Shown here one piece after another: positions 8,031 to 16,148 of a stretch of DNA of 64,000 nt. The stretch's first letter is position 1. Each line of letters begins with the position of its first letter. Origin of the DNA: Chersky-840 sp035604715 (GTDB lineage: Bacteria > Actinomycetota > Acidimicrobiia > Acidimicrobiales > UBA8190); the NCBI GenBank assembly GCA_963731665.1, contig CAVSWP010000003.1:1-64000 (forward strand), written 5' to 3'. Both the position numbers and the translations under genes were made by a program. Under the pieces are notes generated by a model. The model worked only from the letters and a program-made list of their open reading frames with translations. It was not told where the DNA came from and made no database searches.

Positions 8031-8519
8031 ATGTCCAGAGTCCAGCTCGCCTTGAACGTCACCGACATCGACGCGGCGGTCGACTTCTACTCCAAGCTGT
8101 TCGGAGCGGAGCCAGCCAAGCGTCGCCCGGGTTATGCCAACTTCGCCATCGCCGAGCCGCCCCTCAAGCTTGTGCTCATCGAGGGTGGTGCCGGACGCGG
8201 GGCTGGGGTGGCCGGTGCCCTCAATCACCTGGGCGTGGAGGTGGAATCGCCTCAAGAGGTCCAGGCGGCCACCAGACGGCTCTCGGCCGAGGGGCTCGAA
8301 CCCGACGTCCAGGAGTCGACAACCTGTTGCTACGCCCTCCAGGACAAGGCGTGGGTCAACGATCCTGACGGGGCGCCCTGGGAGATCTACACCGTGCTTG
8401 CCGACGCGCCACAGGAAACCGATCTGGGATGCTCGACCGAGACCTGCGCGCCCGAGGGGGAGCAGGCGATCCCCGTCGGCGCCCCAGCCGTCGCGTCGGC
8501 CTCCAGCGCCTGCTGCTAG
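8031..8519 (+). CDS. arsI: ArsI/CadI-type C-As lyase (VOC family)
   Basis: A 162-residue VOC protein closely resembling ArsI and mycobacterial CadI. ArsI cleaves the carbon-arsenic bond of trivalent organoarsenicals using Fe(II) and oxygen. The vicinal cysteine pair C99-C100 in STTCCYALQDK, H66 (NHLGVE) and E118 (WEIY) match the family's substrate and iron ligands. The first ligand His of Bacillus ArsI is replaced by Gln at position 5 (SRVQLALNV), as in CadI proteins. A Cys-rich tail ends in CC. The ATG 8031 follows GGACCGGAGG. First gene of the rightward ars operon; aquaglyceroporin, flavoprotein and arsC follow. Confidence 0.9.
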   Translation: MSRVQLALNVTDIDAAVDFYSKLFGAEPAKRRPGYANFAIAEPPLKLVLIEGGAGRGAGVAGALNHLGVEVESPQEVQAATRRLSAEGLEPDVQESTTCCYALQDKAWVNDPDGAPWEIYTVLADAPQETDLGCSTETCAPEGEQAIPVGAPAVASASSACC

Positions 8520-8554
8520 GCGTCGGTTTCCGGACCTCCCTCGACCGGGTAGTG

Positions 8555-9385
8555 ATGAACGACGCTGCGCTGTGGCGCCGATTGCTCGCCGAGCTGCTCG
8601 GCAGCGCCTTCCTGGCGGCCATCGTCATCGGCTCGGGCATCGCCGCCCAACAGCTCTCGCCGGGCAACATCGGACTCGAGCTGTTCGAGAACGCGGCCGT
8701 GACCGCAGCCGGACTCTTCGCCATTATCTTGATGTTCGGGCCGGTTTCGGGGGGCCACTTCAACCCGGTGGTCTCGTTCGTCGACGCTGGCTTCGGTGGG
8801 CTGAGCTGGCGCGACGCCTGTGCCTATGTGCCCGCCCAGGTGGCGGGCTGCGTCGGAGGAGCGGTCATTGCCAACCTGATGTTCTCCAAGGCGGCCGTGT
8901 CGATCTCGACGCACCACCGGGCCACGCCCGCCCATTTCCTCTCCGAGATCGTGGCCACCCTTGGGCTCATCCTGGTCATCTTCGCCCTGGCCCGCAGCGG
9001 CCGGAGCCGCGCCGCCCCAGCCGCCGTCGGGGCCTACATCGGAGCGGCCTATTTCTTCACCAGTTCGACCAGCTTCGCCAACCCCGCCATCACCGTGGGG
9101 CGGATGTTCTCCAACACCTTCGCCGGCATCGCTCCCACCTCGGCGCCGAGCTTTGTCGGCGCGCAGATTGTCGGGGGTGTCCTCGCCTTCGTCGTCATCA
9201 AGGCCCTCTACCCCGGCGTCACCCCGGCCGAAGCCTCCGACATCATCTTTCCCCACCACTTGGAGAGTGCCGTAGAGCCCGCGGTTGTCAATGCCGTTCC
9301 GGGCGCTTGCCTTGAATCGGCGAGCACCGATGGCGCCTCCTCGCATCTTTTGCACCAGGACCAATCCTCGCCACCTGTGGCGTGA
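8555..9385 (+). CDS. MIP-family aquaglyceroporin of the ars locus
   Basis: A membrane channel of about 276 residues with six predicted helices and both half-helix motifs: HFNPVVS in the first half and FANPAIT in the second. ATG 8555 lies 35 bp after the arsI stop. In ars operons lacking a pump, such as that of Sinorhizobium meliloti with AqpS, such channels let As(III) or methylarsenite leave the cell down its gradient. No arsB or acr3 gene is in this locus, which supports that role. The last 40 residues (after PHHLESAV) are unlike the family and may be an extension or follow a frameshift. Confidence 0.88.
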   Translation: MNDAALWRRLLAELLGSAFLAAIVIGSGIAAQQLSPGNIGLELFENAAVTAAGLFAIILMFGPVSGGHFNPVVSFVDAGFGGLSWRDACAYVPAQVAGCVGGAVIANLMFSKAAVSISTHHRATPAHFLSEIVATLGLILVIFALARSGRSRAAPAAVGAYIGAAYFFTSSTSFANPAITVGRMFSNTFAGIAPTSAPSFVGAQIVGGVLAFVVIKALYPGVTPAEASDIIFPHHLESAVEPAVVNAVPGACLESASTDGASSHLLHQDQSSPPVA

Positions 9386-9409
9386 CGAATCGACCCGACA
9401 GGAGACCTC

Positions 9410-10831
9410 ATGCACCTCATTGCCATCGGAGGAAGCGACGCCGGCATCAGCGCCGCCCTCCGGGCCCGTGAACTCGACCCCGATACCGAGGTCACCGTGG
9501 TCGTGGCGGACGCCTACCCCAACTTCTCCATCTGCGGAATCCCCTACTACGTCTCGGGTGAGGTCAACCACTGGCGCAACCTGGCGCACCGGACCATCGC
9601 CGATCTCCAGGCGACCGGCATGGGACTCCGTCTCGACAGCGTGGCTCGCCGCATCGACGTCGAAGGTCGCAAGCTCCTCATCACCGACACCGACGGCAAC
9701 GAGGAGCTTCTTCCCTACGACGAGTTGGTCGTCGGCACCGGGGCTGTGTCGGTTCGTCCGCCCATCGAAGGACTCAATGAACCCGACGCCCTGGGGGTCG
9801 ACGACGGGGTCCATCTTCTGCACTCCATGGGGGACACCTTCGCCGTCATGCGCACCCTCGAGGAGGCTGTGCCCGCCAGCGCCGTCATCGTGGGGGCCGG
9901 CTACATCGGGCTGGAGATGGCCGAGGCCCTGGTGGCGCGGGGGTTGTCGGTGACCCAGATGGAGCAGCTCCCCGAGGTGCTCCCCACCGTCGATCCCGAG
10001 ATCGGCGCCCTCGTCCACAGACAGCTCACCGACCACGGCGTCGATGTGCTCACCGGGACCACCGTCCGCTCCGTGACCCGGGCGGAGCCCGGCGAGTCCG
10101 TTCGACTACGCGTCGAAGCCACGACCACCGACGGCCAGGACGTGGTCCGCCACGTGGACATGGTGCTCGTGGTCGTGGGGGTGCGACCCGACACCGAGCT
10201 GGCCGCCTCGGCCGGCGCCGCCCTCGGCCAACGCGGCGCCATCGCCGTCGACCGCCACATGCGGACCAACCTTCCGCATGTCTTCGCCGCCGGCGACTGC
10301 GTGGTCACCCATCACCGACTACTGGGCGAGACCTACCTGCCGCTCGGGACCACCGCCCACAAGCAGGGACGGGTAGCCGGAGAAAATGCCCTCGGCGGCG
10401 ACCGTGCCTTCGCCGGAAGTCTCGGCACCCAGGTGGTCAAGATCTTCGATCACGCCGTGGCCCGCACCGGACTGCGGGACCACGAAGCCATATCGGGCGG
10501 GTTCGATCCGGTGACCGTGGGTGCCGAGGCCGACGACCACAAGGCGTACTACCCCGGGAGCCACCGCATCGCCATGCGCTTCACCGGCGACGCCGCCACC
10601 GGCCGTCTCCTCGGTGTCCAGCTCTTCGGACACAAGCACGCCGAGGTGGCCAAACGCGTCGACATCGGTGCCGCTGCCATCTTCCACGAGATGACCGTGG
10701 ACGCCATGAGTGAGCTTGACCTTTCCTACACACCACCGCTCGGGAGCCCGTGGGACGCCGTCCAGATGGGAGCCCAAGCCTGGGTGCGTGCGGAATCGGA
10801 GCGACGCGTTGGGAGGTGTCCAAGCGGATGA
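9410..10831 (+). CDS. FAD-dependent pyridine nucleotide-disulfide oxidoreductase
   Basis: A 473-residue protein of the CoA-disulfide reductase/NADH oxidase group. An N-terminal FAD motif (IAIGGSDAGISAA), a single redox Cys at 42 in FSICGIPYYVSG, a second nucleotide-binding motif (VIVGAGYIGLEMAEAL), and the FAD-closing motif HVFAAGDCV are all visible. The C-terminal dimerisation domain follows. ATG 9410 has a GGAGA sequence upstream. Similar flavoproteins accompany arsI and MIP channels in actinobacterial ars operons. It may reduce a thiol or disulfide that feeds arsenate reduction, or reduce pentavalent organoarsenicals before ArsI acts; both are inference. Confidence 0.85.
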   Translation: MHLIAIGGSDAGISAALRARELDPDTEVTVVVADAYPNFSICGIPYYVSGEVNHWRNLAHRTIADLQATGMGLRLDSVARRIDVEGRKLLITDTDGNEELLPYDELVVGTGAVSVRPPIEGLNEPDALGVDDGVHLLHSMGDTFAVMRTLEEAVPASAVIVGAGYIGLEMAEALVARGLSVTQMEQLPEVLPTVDPEIGALVHRQLTDHGVDVLTGTTVRSVTRAEPGESVRLRVEATTTDGQDVVRHVDMVLVVVGVRPDTELAASAGAALGQRGAIAVDRHMRTNLPHVFAAGDCVVTHHRLLGETYLPLGTTAHKQGRVAGENALGGDRAFAGSLGTQVVKIFDHAVARTGLRDHEAISGGFDPVTVGAEADDHKAYYPGSHRIAMRFTGDAATGRLLGVQLFGHKHAEVAKRVDIGAAAIFHEMTVDAMSELDLSYTPPLGSPWDAVQMGAQAWVRAESERRVGRCPSG

Positions 10832-10876
10832 AGTGATCTGAGGTATGTGTGGATCGTTTGAAAAGGGGGAGAGACT

Positions 10877-11521
10877 ATGAGTGAGTTGGACTTGCTGACA
10901 CCGATGCAAAGACGGGGACTTGCAAGCGCGGCACGCGATCTCCACACCAGATTCCAGGGCGTCTTCGGACTGGAAACAATCGAAGCGCTTGTCGTGGATA
11001 GCTACAACAAACTGGCCGCGAAAGCGACAGTTACCCGCTGGTTGGTCATCGGAGCGGAACGGTTTGCCCGAGTACGGCTGGAGGCTCTGATCCAAGCCGA
11101 GGATCATTCACCAAACAAACTCCCTGCGGTCTTGTTCCTTTGTGTTCACAACGCAGGGCGATCGCAGATGGCCCTCGGTTGGTTTACCCACTTCGCGGGG
11201 GACCGTGCGATCGCTTGGTCCGGTGGATCTGAGCCTGGTTCCCAGATCAACACGAACGTGGTAGCCGCCATGGCCGAGATCGGCATTGACATCTCGCGGG
11301 AGTTCCCCAAGCCGTGGACCGACGAGTTCGTGGGGGCGGCCGACGTCGTGGTGACAATGGGGTGTGGCGACGCCTGTCCACTCGTGCCCGGCAAGCACTA
11401 CGAGGACTGGGAGTTCGACGACCCGATGGGCAAGTCAATCGCCGAAATCCGCCCCATCCGAGACGAGATCGGCCGTCGGGTGAACGACCTGCTCGATCGT
11501 TTGGAGATCCATCCGGGATAG
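10877..11521 (+). CDS. arsC: arsenate reductase with N-terminal helical domain
   Basis: A 214-residue thiol-dependent arsenate reductase of the low-molecular-weight phosphatase fold. Residues 1-75 form the three-helix dimerisation domain seen in actinobacterial ArsC proteins. The catalytic loop is C89-V-H-N-A-G-R95-S (CX5R), followed by C163 and C167 in MGCGDACP as resolving thiols, and Asp-Pro in EFDDPMG as the general acid. It reduces As(V) to As(III), probably with mycothiol or thioredoxin. ATG 10877 has GGGGAGAG upstream. Last gene of the rightward ars operon. Confidence 0.92.
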   Translation: MSELDLLTPMQRRGLASAARDLHTRFQGVFGLETIEALVVDSYNKLAAKATVTRWLVIGAERFARVRLEALIQAEDHSPNKLPAVLFLCVHNAGRSQMALGWFTHFAGDRAIAWSGGSEPGSQINTNVVAAMAEIGIDISREFPKPWTDEFVGAADVVVTMGCGDACPLVPGKHYEDWEFDDPMGKSIAEIRPIRDEIGRRVNDLLDRLEIHPG

Positions 11522-11594
11522 CGTCGGGGCGCACTGCCCGCGGGGGAGCCCTTCGGCCCTGGTCAGAGCTTCTTTGGCGCTGGATGCTGTCAAT

Positions 11595-11900
11595 ATGAGT
11601 GGCGTACTTGCCTATGTGGCAGCCGGGGTCGTGGCGCTATGGGGCGTCGCCCACGTCCTGCCGACGACAAAGGTCGTCGCGGGCTACAGCGACACCTCGC
11701 GTGACAACCGGCTGGTGATCACCCAGGAGTGGATCGCCGAGGCGATGACGATGTGGCTCATCGCCGCCATTGTGGTGGTTACCACGGGCGCTTCGGGCCC
11801 GGTAAGGGCCTCGTGCGCTTCGACCAGACGGGTCATGGGGATATTCCTGCGCAACATGCGGCCGGTCGGCCGGTCGTCTCGCCGTCCGGGAGCTAGCTGA
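11595..11900 (+). CDS. small membrane protein, probably truncated
   Basis: About 100 residues. Two hydrophobic segments are visible: VLAYVAAGVVALWGVAHVL (near the start) and TMWLIAAIVVVTTGAS (about residues 50-65). Between them lies SDNRLVITQEWIAEAM-like sequence typical of small four-helix membrane proteins of unknown function. After residue 66 the sequence turns into an Arg/Ser-rich tail, so the second half of the expected protein is missing, by deletion or frameshift near 11795. No function can be assigned. Confidence 0.55.
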   Translation: MSGVLAYVAAGVVALWGVAHVLPTTKVVAGYSDTSRDNRLVITQEWIAEAMTMWLIAAIVVVTTGASGPVRASCASTRRVMGIFLRNMRPVGRSSRRPGAS

Positions 11901-11983
11901 GCAGCTTGCCGACGACCACCGACAGGCTTTTGGGCCGAGCTTCGCTGATCCTAACGCCGAACCCTCCGAGTGCACTTAGTAGT

Positions 11984-12280
11984 TCACGCGACGAACAACG
12001 TCTTGCGCAGGCGCTGGATCCCAGGCAGCAGGCGGGCGAGCTCCTCTTCGCTCACGTCCTCTCGCTCGCGCAGACGCTCAGTGAGGGTATCGAGCCTCGC
12101 CATTTCGCGGCTGCGAAGCGTCACCTGGTAACCGGCGCTGTGCCGCCGCAATGCTCGGTTGAAAGCGGCATTCGCCTCGATGGCGTCGGCGAACTCGAGG
12201 ACCTGGGCGATCCCGCCGAAGGAGCGGCCCTGTTCACGAAGCAACAAGGCCTGCTCGTCACGATCGACGTCGTTAGGCAC
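11984..12280 (-). CDS. conserved-looking small hypothetical protein
   Basis: A 98-residue soluble, charged, mostly helical protein. It has a helix rich in Arg and Glu (MARLDTLTERLREREDV) and ends LPGIQRLRKTLFVA. The N-terminal part (RDEQALLLREQGRSFGGIAQ) resembles a helix-turn-helix scaffold used by resolvase or sigma-like proteins, but I cannot place it in a family. The start ATG 12280 is preceded by only a weak ribosome site. It stands alone between the truncated membrane protein and the cold-shock relic. Confidence 0.55.
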   Translation of the reverse strand: MPNDVDRDEQALLLREQGRSFGGIAQVLEFADAIEANAAFNRALRRHSAGYQVTLRSREMARLDTLTERLREREDVSEEELARLLPGIQRLRKTLFVA

Positions 12281-12323
12281 TTGTGTCCTGAGCCTTTCCT
12301 AGCTGGACCGGACCCGACCCCCG

Positions 12324-12525
12324 TTAGATCGGTCGGACGTTCTTGGCCTGGGACCCTTTTGTCCCTGCTCGGTCTGGAACTCGACCTTTGCCCCTCGATC
12401 AGGTCTCGCTAGCCCGAGCCTTCGATGGACGAGAAGTGTGCGACGACGTTGGCAGTGCTGTCGTCAGGGGTGATGAAGCCATATCCCTTGCTAGCGTTGA
12501 ACCACTTCACCGTGCCAGTGGCCAT
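12324..12525 (-). pseudogene. CspA-family cold-shock protein, decayed
   Basis: From ATG 12525 the frame reads MATGTVKWFNASKGYGFITP, the hallmark cold-shock domain with RNP1 (KGYGFI), then AHFSSIEGSG and an in-frame TAG where Tyr or Phe is expected. Beyond it, family sequence continues (KVEFQTEQGQKGP, then AKNVRPI and TAA at 12326-12324) only if one G is restored in GAGGGGCAAAG and one C in GGTCCCAGG. With both, the length is exactly 67 residues. Cold-shock proteins are single-strand nucleic-acid chaperones. Homopolymer losses suggest either recent decay or sequencing error; the TAG favours some real decay. Confidence 0.8.
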
Positions 12526-12840
12526 GATGTTGCCTCGTTTCTCCACGCTTAGGGACACTTGCGGGAAACCTTGTGGCAACCGGCAAACGACGCACAGCTC
12601 GCGTGAAATCCGGTCTGTTCGCTATAGTCAGTGTACTCGGTTGCGACACGTTTCGGGGCTCCGAGGCTCTCGGGGACCCCCCCACTGGAAGAGCCAGGTC
12701 GCGTGGCGTCATGGTTCTCGGGACATCCCTGCAAGCACGCACTCGACGTGGAACAGGTACTTGATGGGCAAGGTAGTCTGATAGTTGTAGCCCGCCTTCG
12801 GCGACCGCATCCGGGCTGATCCTGAGGTGGATTGACGCCC
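12526..12840. other. intergenic region between csp relic and mreB
   Basis: No gene is supported. TATAGT at 12623-12628 could be a rightward -10 for mreB or a local small transcript, but no good -35 pairs with it. The left end would be the csp 5' leader. Confidence 0.3.
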
Positions 12841-13866
12841 ATGGCGGATAACCGGTTCTTCCTGCTTGGCCGCGACATGGCGGTCGACCTCGGCACGGCA
12901 AACACGCTCGTATACGTGCGTGGCCGGGGCATCATCCTGAACGAGCCCTCGGTCGTGGCAGTGAACGTCAAGGATGGTCGTCCTTTGGCCGTGGGCGCCG
13001 AAGCCAAGCGCATGATCGGCCGCACACCCAGTCACATCCAGGCCGTCCGCCCTCTGAAGGACGGGGTCATCGCCGACTTCGATATCTGCGAGAAGATGCT
13101 CCGGTACTTCATCCAGCGCGCCCAGCAGCGCCGCTTCGCCAAGCCTCGCATTGTCATCTGCGTGCCCTCAGGCATCACGAGTGTCGAGCAGCGCGCCGTC
13201 ATGGAAGCTGCCATGAGCGCCGGCGCGCGAAAGGCCTACATCATCGAGGAGCCCATGGCAGCGGCCATCGGGGCGGGGCTGCCAGTCCATGAGCCCACAG
13301 GCAACATGGTGGTCGACATCGGCGGCGGAACAACCGAGGTCGCCGTCATCTCGTTGGGCGGAATCGTGAGCAGCCAATCGGTGCGCGTCGGGGGAGACGA
13401 GCTCGACGAGGCCATCATCTCCTACATCAAGAAGGAACACAGCCTCGCTCTGGGCGAGCGGACCGCCGAGGAGATCAAGATCGCCCTCGGCTCGGCCTAT
13501 CCCCTTCAGGAAGAGCTGCATGCGGAGATTCGGGGCCGCGACCTCGTGAGCGGTCTGCCCAAGGTCCTCGTGGTGTCCACCCAGGAGATCCGCAAGGCGA
13601 TCGCTGAGCCTGTCTCGGCCATCGTCGACGCCGTGAAGGTGACGCTCGACAAGACGCCGCCCGAGCTCGCCGCCGACATCATGGAGCAGGGGATCGTGCT
13701 CACCGGCGGTGGGGCGCTACTTCAAGGACTCGGCGCCCGCCTGCAGGAGGAAACAGGAATGCTGATCGTCTTGGCGCGCGACCCGTTGAGCTGCGTCGCC
13801 ATTGGAGCCGGACAGTGTCTGGAGGAGTTCAACATTCTCAAGCAGGTTCTCGTCACTTCTGGCTAG
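12841..13866 (+). CDS. mreB: rod shape-determining actin homologue MreB
   Basis: A 341-residue MreB. It polymerises under the membrane and directs cell-wall elongation. Actin-fold motifs are clear: phosphate-1 AVDLGTANTLVYVRGRGI near the start, EEPMAAAIGAGLP in the middle, phosphate-2 MVVDIGGGTTEVAVISLGG, and the adenosine motif IVLTGGGALLQGL. Length matches the family. I prefer ATG 12841 (MADNRFFLLGRD) over the TTG at 12832. The usual partners mreC, mreD and pbp2/rodA do not follow, so this may be a stand-alone or second paralogue. Confidence 0.95.
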   Translation: MADNRFFLLGRDMAVDLGTANTLVYVRGRGIILNEPSVVAVNVKDGRPLAVGAEAKRMIGRTPSHIQAVRPLKDGVIADFDICEKMLRYFIQRAQQRRFAKPRIVICVPSGITSVEQRAVMEAAMSAGARKAYIIEEPMAAAIGAGLPVHEPTGNMVVDIGGGTTEVAVISLGGIVSSQSVRVGGDELDEAIISYIKKEHSLALGERTAEEIKIALGSAYPLQEELHAEIRGRDLVSGLPKVLVVSTQEIRKAIAEPVSAIVDAVKVTLDKTPPELAADIMEQGIVLTGGGALLQGLGARLQEETGMLIVLARDPLSCVAIGAGQCLEEFNILKQVLVTSG

Positions 13867-14376
13867 TGGGAGCCCATGCGCACTGTCCCGGCCCCGTCGT
13901 TCGCAGTGTTACGGACGGTATTGCCATCAGTGTGCGTGCGGGGCAGATCGAGGTGCCACTAATCCGAAGCGCTGAGGATCAATCAGGGCGGTCGTTGCGA
14001 GCGGGTCCACTCACCGTCGTCACACGAGTCCAGAGATTTCAGTGAGGGCGTGCTCATCTTGGCACGCCACTCTGTCACGGCGGCGCCCGCCCGAGACACT
14101 TCCTGCGCTGATGTGATGGATCGCGGCCGGCCGAGGTGCTGGCCAGCCCTACCACCCTGGATCGCCTCCTGGCCGACCATACCGGCCAGGTCGACCCGAG
14201 CCCTGACCGCTCGCGCGGCACGTCCCAGTCGGCCCTGGTCGACGGGAGTCCCGCCGGCGGTGCCGACGCCCGATGCCTAGAGCGACCTTCGGCGACGAAC
14301 GGGCCGAAGGTCCCTGGAAATGCCCGCCGCCCCGTTGTAGGCCTGGACTTAGCTTCTGCCAACGGGGGAGGTTGTC
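13867..14376. other. gene-free stretch after mreB
   Basis: No gene I can support. GGCGTGC (14047-14053) and GCACGCC (14062-14068) make a 7-bp hairpin with an 8-base loop, a possible terminator for mreB but without a T-run. Long open frames across 14136-14376 show no recognisable motif and run out of frame into the next gene. Confidence 0.4.
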
Positions 14377-15783
14377 ATGCCGTTGGGAAAGGTTCGTCGT
14401 GGTCTTTCTCCCGCCGGCAGCCTCTCCGTTGTCGGCCCATCGGCGCAGCCCGTGCTCTCGCTCGAGGACGGGGCCAGGGTGGCGGTCGTTGGCGGCGGCC
14501 CGGCCGGTTCGTTCTTCGCACACTTCCTGCTGAGGATGGCGGCCGAGGTCGGCCTCGACGTTTCCGTCGACATCTGGGAACCCCGCTCGTTCACCCGCAG
14601 CGGCCCCGGGGGCTGCAATCACTGCGGCGGCATCGTGTCCGAATCGCTCGTCCAGATGCTCGCTACCGAGGGCATCAATCTGCCACTCGATGTCGCCCAG
14701 CGCGGGATCGAGTCTTACGTCATCCACATGGATGTTGGCAGCGTCCGCATCGCGTGCCCAGCAGGGGAACGACGGATCGCCGCCCTTTACCGTGGCAACG
14801 GGCCTCGGACAGGAGAGGCGTCACCTTGGGAGAGTTTCGACGGATTCCTTCAGAAAATGGCAGTCAATGACGGCGCCCGCGTCGTTCGCTCCCTGGTGAC
14901 GGGGATCGAATGGCGCGGTGGCCTTCCGCATCTGCTCCAGGCCGGAGGTGCAGCGTCACCCTATGAGCTCGTGTGTGTGGCTTCGGGCGTGAACAGCAAT
15001 TTTGCCAGCCTGCTCGAGCAGGCGGGAATCGAGCTGGATCCACCCGAGACGATGCGCACATACATCTGCGAGTTCCGCTCTGACCCCGAGACGATCGAAC
15101 GGGTGCTCGGCAACTCGATGCACGTCTTTCTTCTCGACATCCCACGTCTCGAGTTCGCCGCCCTCATCCCCAAGGGTGAATTTGTGACCATGTGCCTGCT
15201 CGGTGAGGATGTCGATCAGGACCTCGTGAATACTTTTCTGAGGGCTCCCGAGGTGACACGCTGTTTCCCGGTCGACTCGGCTCCGTGCGTGTGCACGTGC
15301 GCACCGTTGATCAACATGCGCGGCCCGCGACGACCCTATGCAGATCGTCTCGTTCTCGTGGGCGACAGCGGAGTCACCCGGCTCTACAAGGACGGCATCG
15401 GCGCAGCCCTTCGCACTGCCAAGGCGGCGGCCGAGACCGCGGTGTTTCAGGGGATCTCAGCAGAAGACTTCGGCCGTTATTACGCGCCGATTTGTCGCGC
15501 CATTGCCACGGACAACGCCATCGGCAAATTCATGTTTTCGGTCACACGAGCCTTCAAGTACGCGCGGTTCTCGCGCCGCGCCATCGCGCGGATGAGCACG
15601 ATGGAGCAGACCCATCCGGCCTCCGCGCCCCGGCTCAGCTCGGTGCTCTGGAACATGTTCACCGGCAGTGCTCCGTATCGGGAAATCCTAAACGACACCC
15701 TCCACCCCGCGTTCCTGGCGGGCATGGCGTGGAACCTCGTTCGCGGCGCGATTCCGCGGCGGGAAGTGACGAAGGTGGCCTGA
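14377..15783 (+). CDS. geranylgeranyl-reductase-like FAD oxidoreductase
   Basis: A 468-residue flavoprotein. The FAD-binding motif VAVVGGGPAGSFFAHFLL is at about 35-52, and the late motif LVLVGDSGVTRLYKDGIGAAL (about 326-346) is the GD motif of geranylgeranyl-reductase-type and other group A flavoproteins. A CNHCGG patch near residue 80 and CVCTCAP near 310 give extra cysteines that may bind metal or act in redox. The C-terminal domain has a long helical part (SSVLWNMFTGSAPYREILND). It heads a four-gene cassette: the cyclic-nucleotide-binding gene starts 3 bp after its stop. Substrate unknown; a lipid or isoprenoid double bond or a quinone are possibilities. Confidence 0.75.
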   Translation: MPLGKVRRGLSPAGSLSVVGPSAQPVLSLEDGARVAVVGGGPAGSFFAHFLLRMAAEVGLDVSVDIWEPRSFTRSGPGGCNHCGGIVSESLVQMLATEGINLPLDVAQRGIESYVIHMDVGSVRIACPAGERRIAALYRGNGPRTGEASPWESFDGFLQKMAVNDGARVVRSLVTGIEWRGGLPHLLQAGGAASPYELVCVASGVNSNFASLLEQAGIELDPPETMRTYICEFRSDPETIERVLGNSMHVFLLDIPRLEFAALIPKGEFVTMCLLGEDVDQDLVNTFLRAPEVTRCFPVDSAPCVCTCAPLINMRGPRRPYADRLVLVGDSGVTRLYKDGIGAALRTAKAAAETAVFQGISAEDFGRYYAPICRAIATDNAIGKFMFSVTRAFKYARFSRRAIARMSTMEQTHPASAPRLSSVLWNMFTGSAPYREILNDTLHPAFLAGMAWNLVRGAIPRREVTKVA

Positions 15784-15785
15784 CG

Positions 15786-16148
15786 GTGTCTGACGGTGCG
15801 CTCGGCACGGTCTACCCCGACGGTGTGGTGATCGTGCGCGAAGGGGAACCCGGTGACTGCATGTACGTCGTCCAGGCAGGCCAGGTCGAGGTCATCCATG
15901 AGGAGGGTGGCCATGAGCGACGGTTTGGTGTGATCTCCGAGGGAGGCTTCTTTGGGGAGATGGCGATTTTCGAGACCGAGACGCGCTCGGCGACAGTGCG
16001 AGCACTGGGCGATGCTCGGGTGCTCAAGATCGACAAGAAGATGCTCCTCCGGCGAATCACCGAGGACCCTCTGCTCGCGCTGAATCTGCTCAAGACCCTG
16101 TCGGCGCGCCTACGCGAGGCTCGCCGCGAGCAAGGGGAGACTCGATGA
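15786..16148 (+). CDS. cyclic nucleotide-binding domain protein
   Basis: A 120-residue stand-alone cNMP-binding domain. GEPGDCMYVVQAGQVEVI, GVISEGGFFGEMAIF and TRSATVRALGDARVLKID are the three glycine-rich beta-roll signatures; the phosphate cassette is FGEMAIFETETRSATV, with Glu and Arg in their expected places. There is no effector domain, so it probably acts by binding a partner. GTG 15786 starts 3 bp after the flavoprotein stop, and its stop overlaps the next ATG by 4 bp (16145-16148). It could make the redox cassette responsive to cAMP or a related nucleotide. Confidence 0.85.
   Translation: MSDGALGTVYPDGVVIVREGEPGDCMYVVQAGQVEVIHEEGGHERRFGVISEGGFFGEMAIFETETRSATVRALGDARVLKIDKKMLLRRITEDPLLALNLLKTLSARLREARREQGETR

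Noticed and set aside
9208..10036. Long minus-strand open frames opposite the aquaglyceroporin and flavoprotein genes
   Set aside because: They are antisense shadows of well-supported genes; sequence is low-complexity Gly/Asp/Val-rich.
14136..14376. Open frame running into the flavoprotein gene
   Set aside because: No motif, no good start, and it runs out of frame with the real gene.
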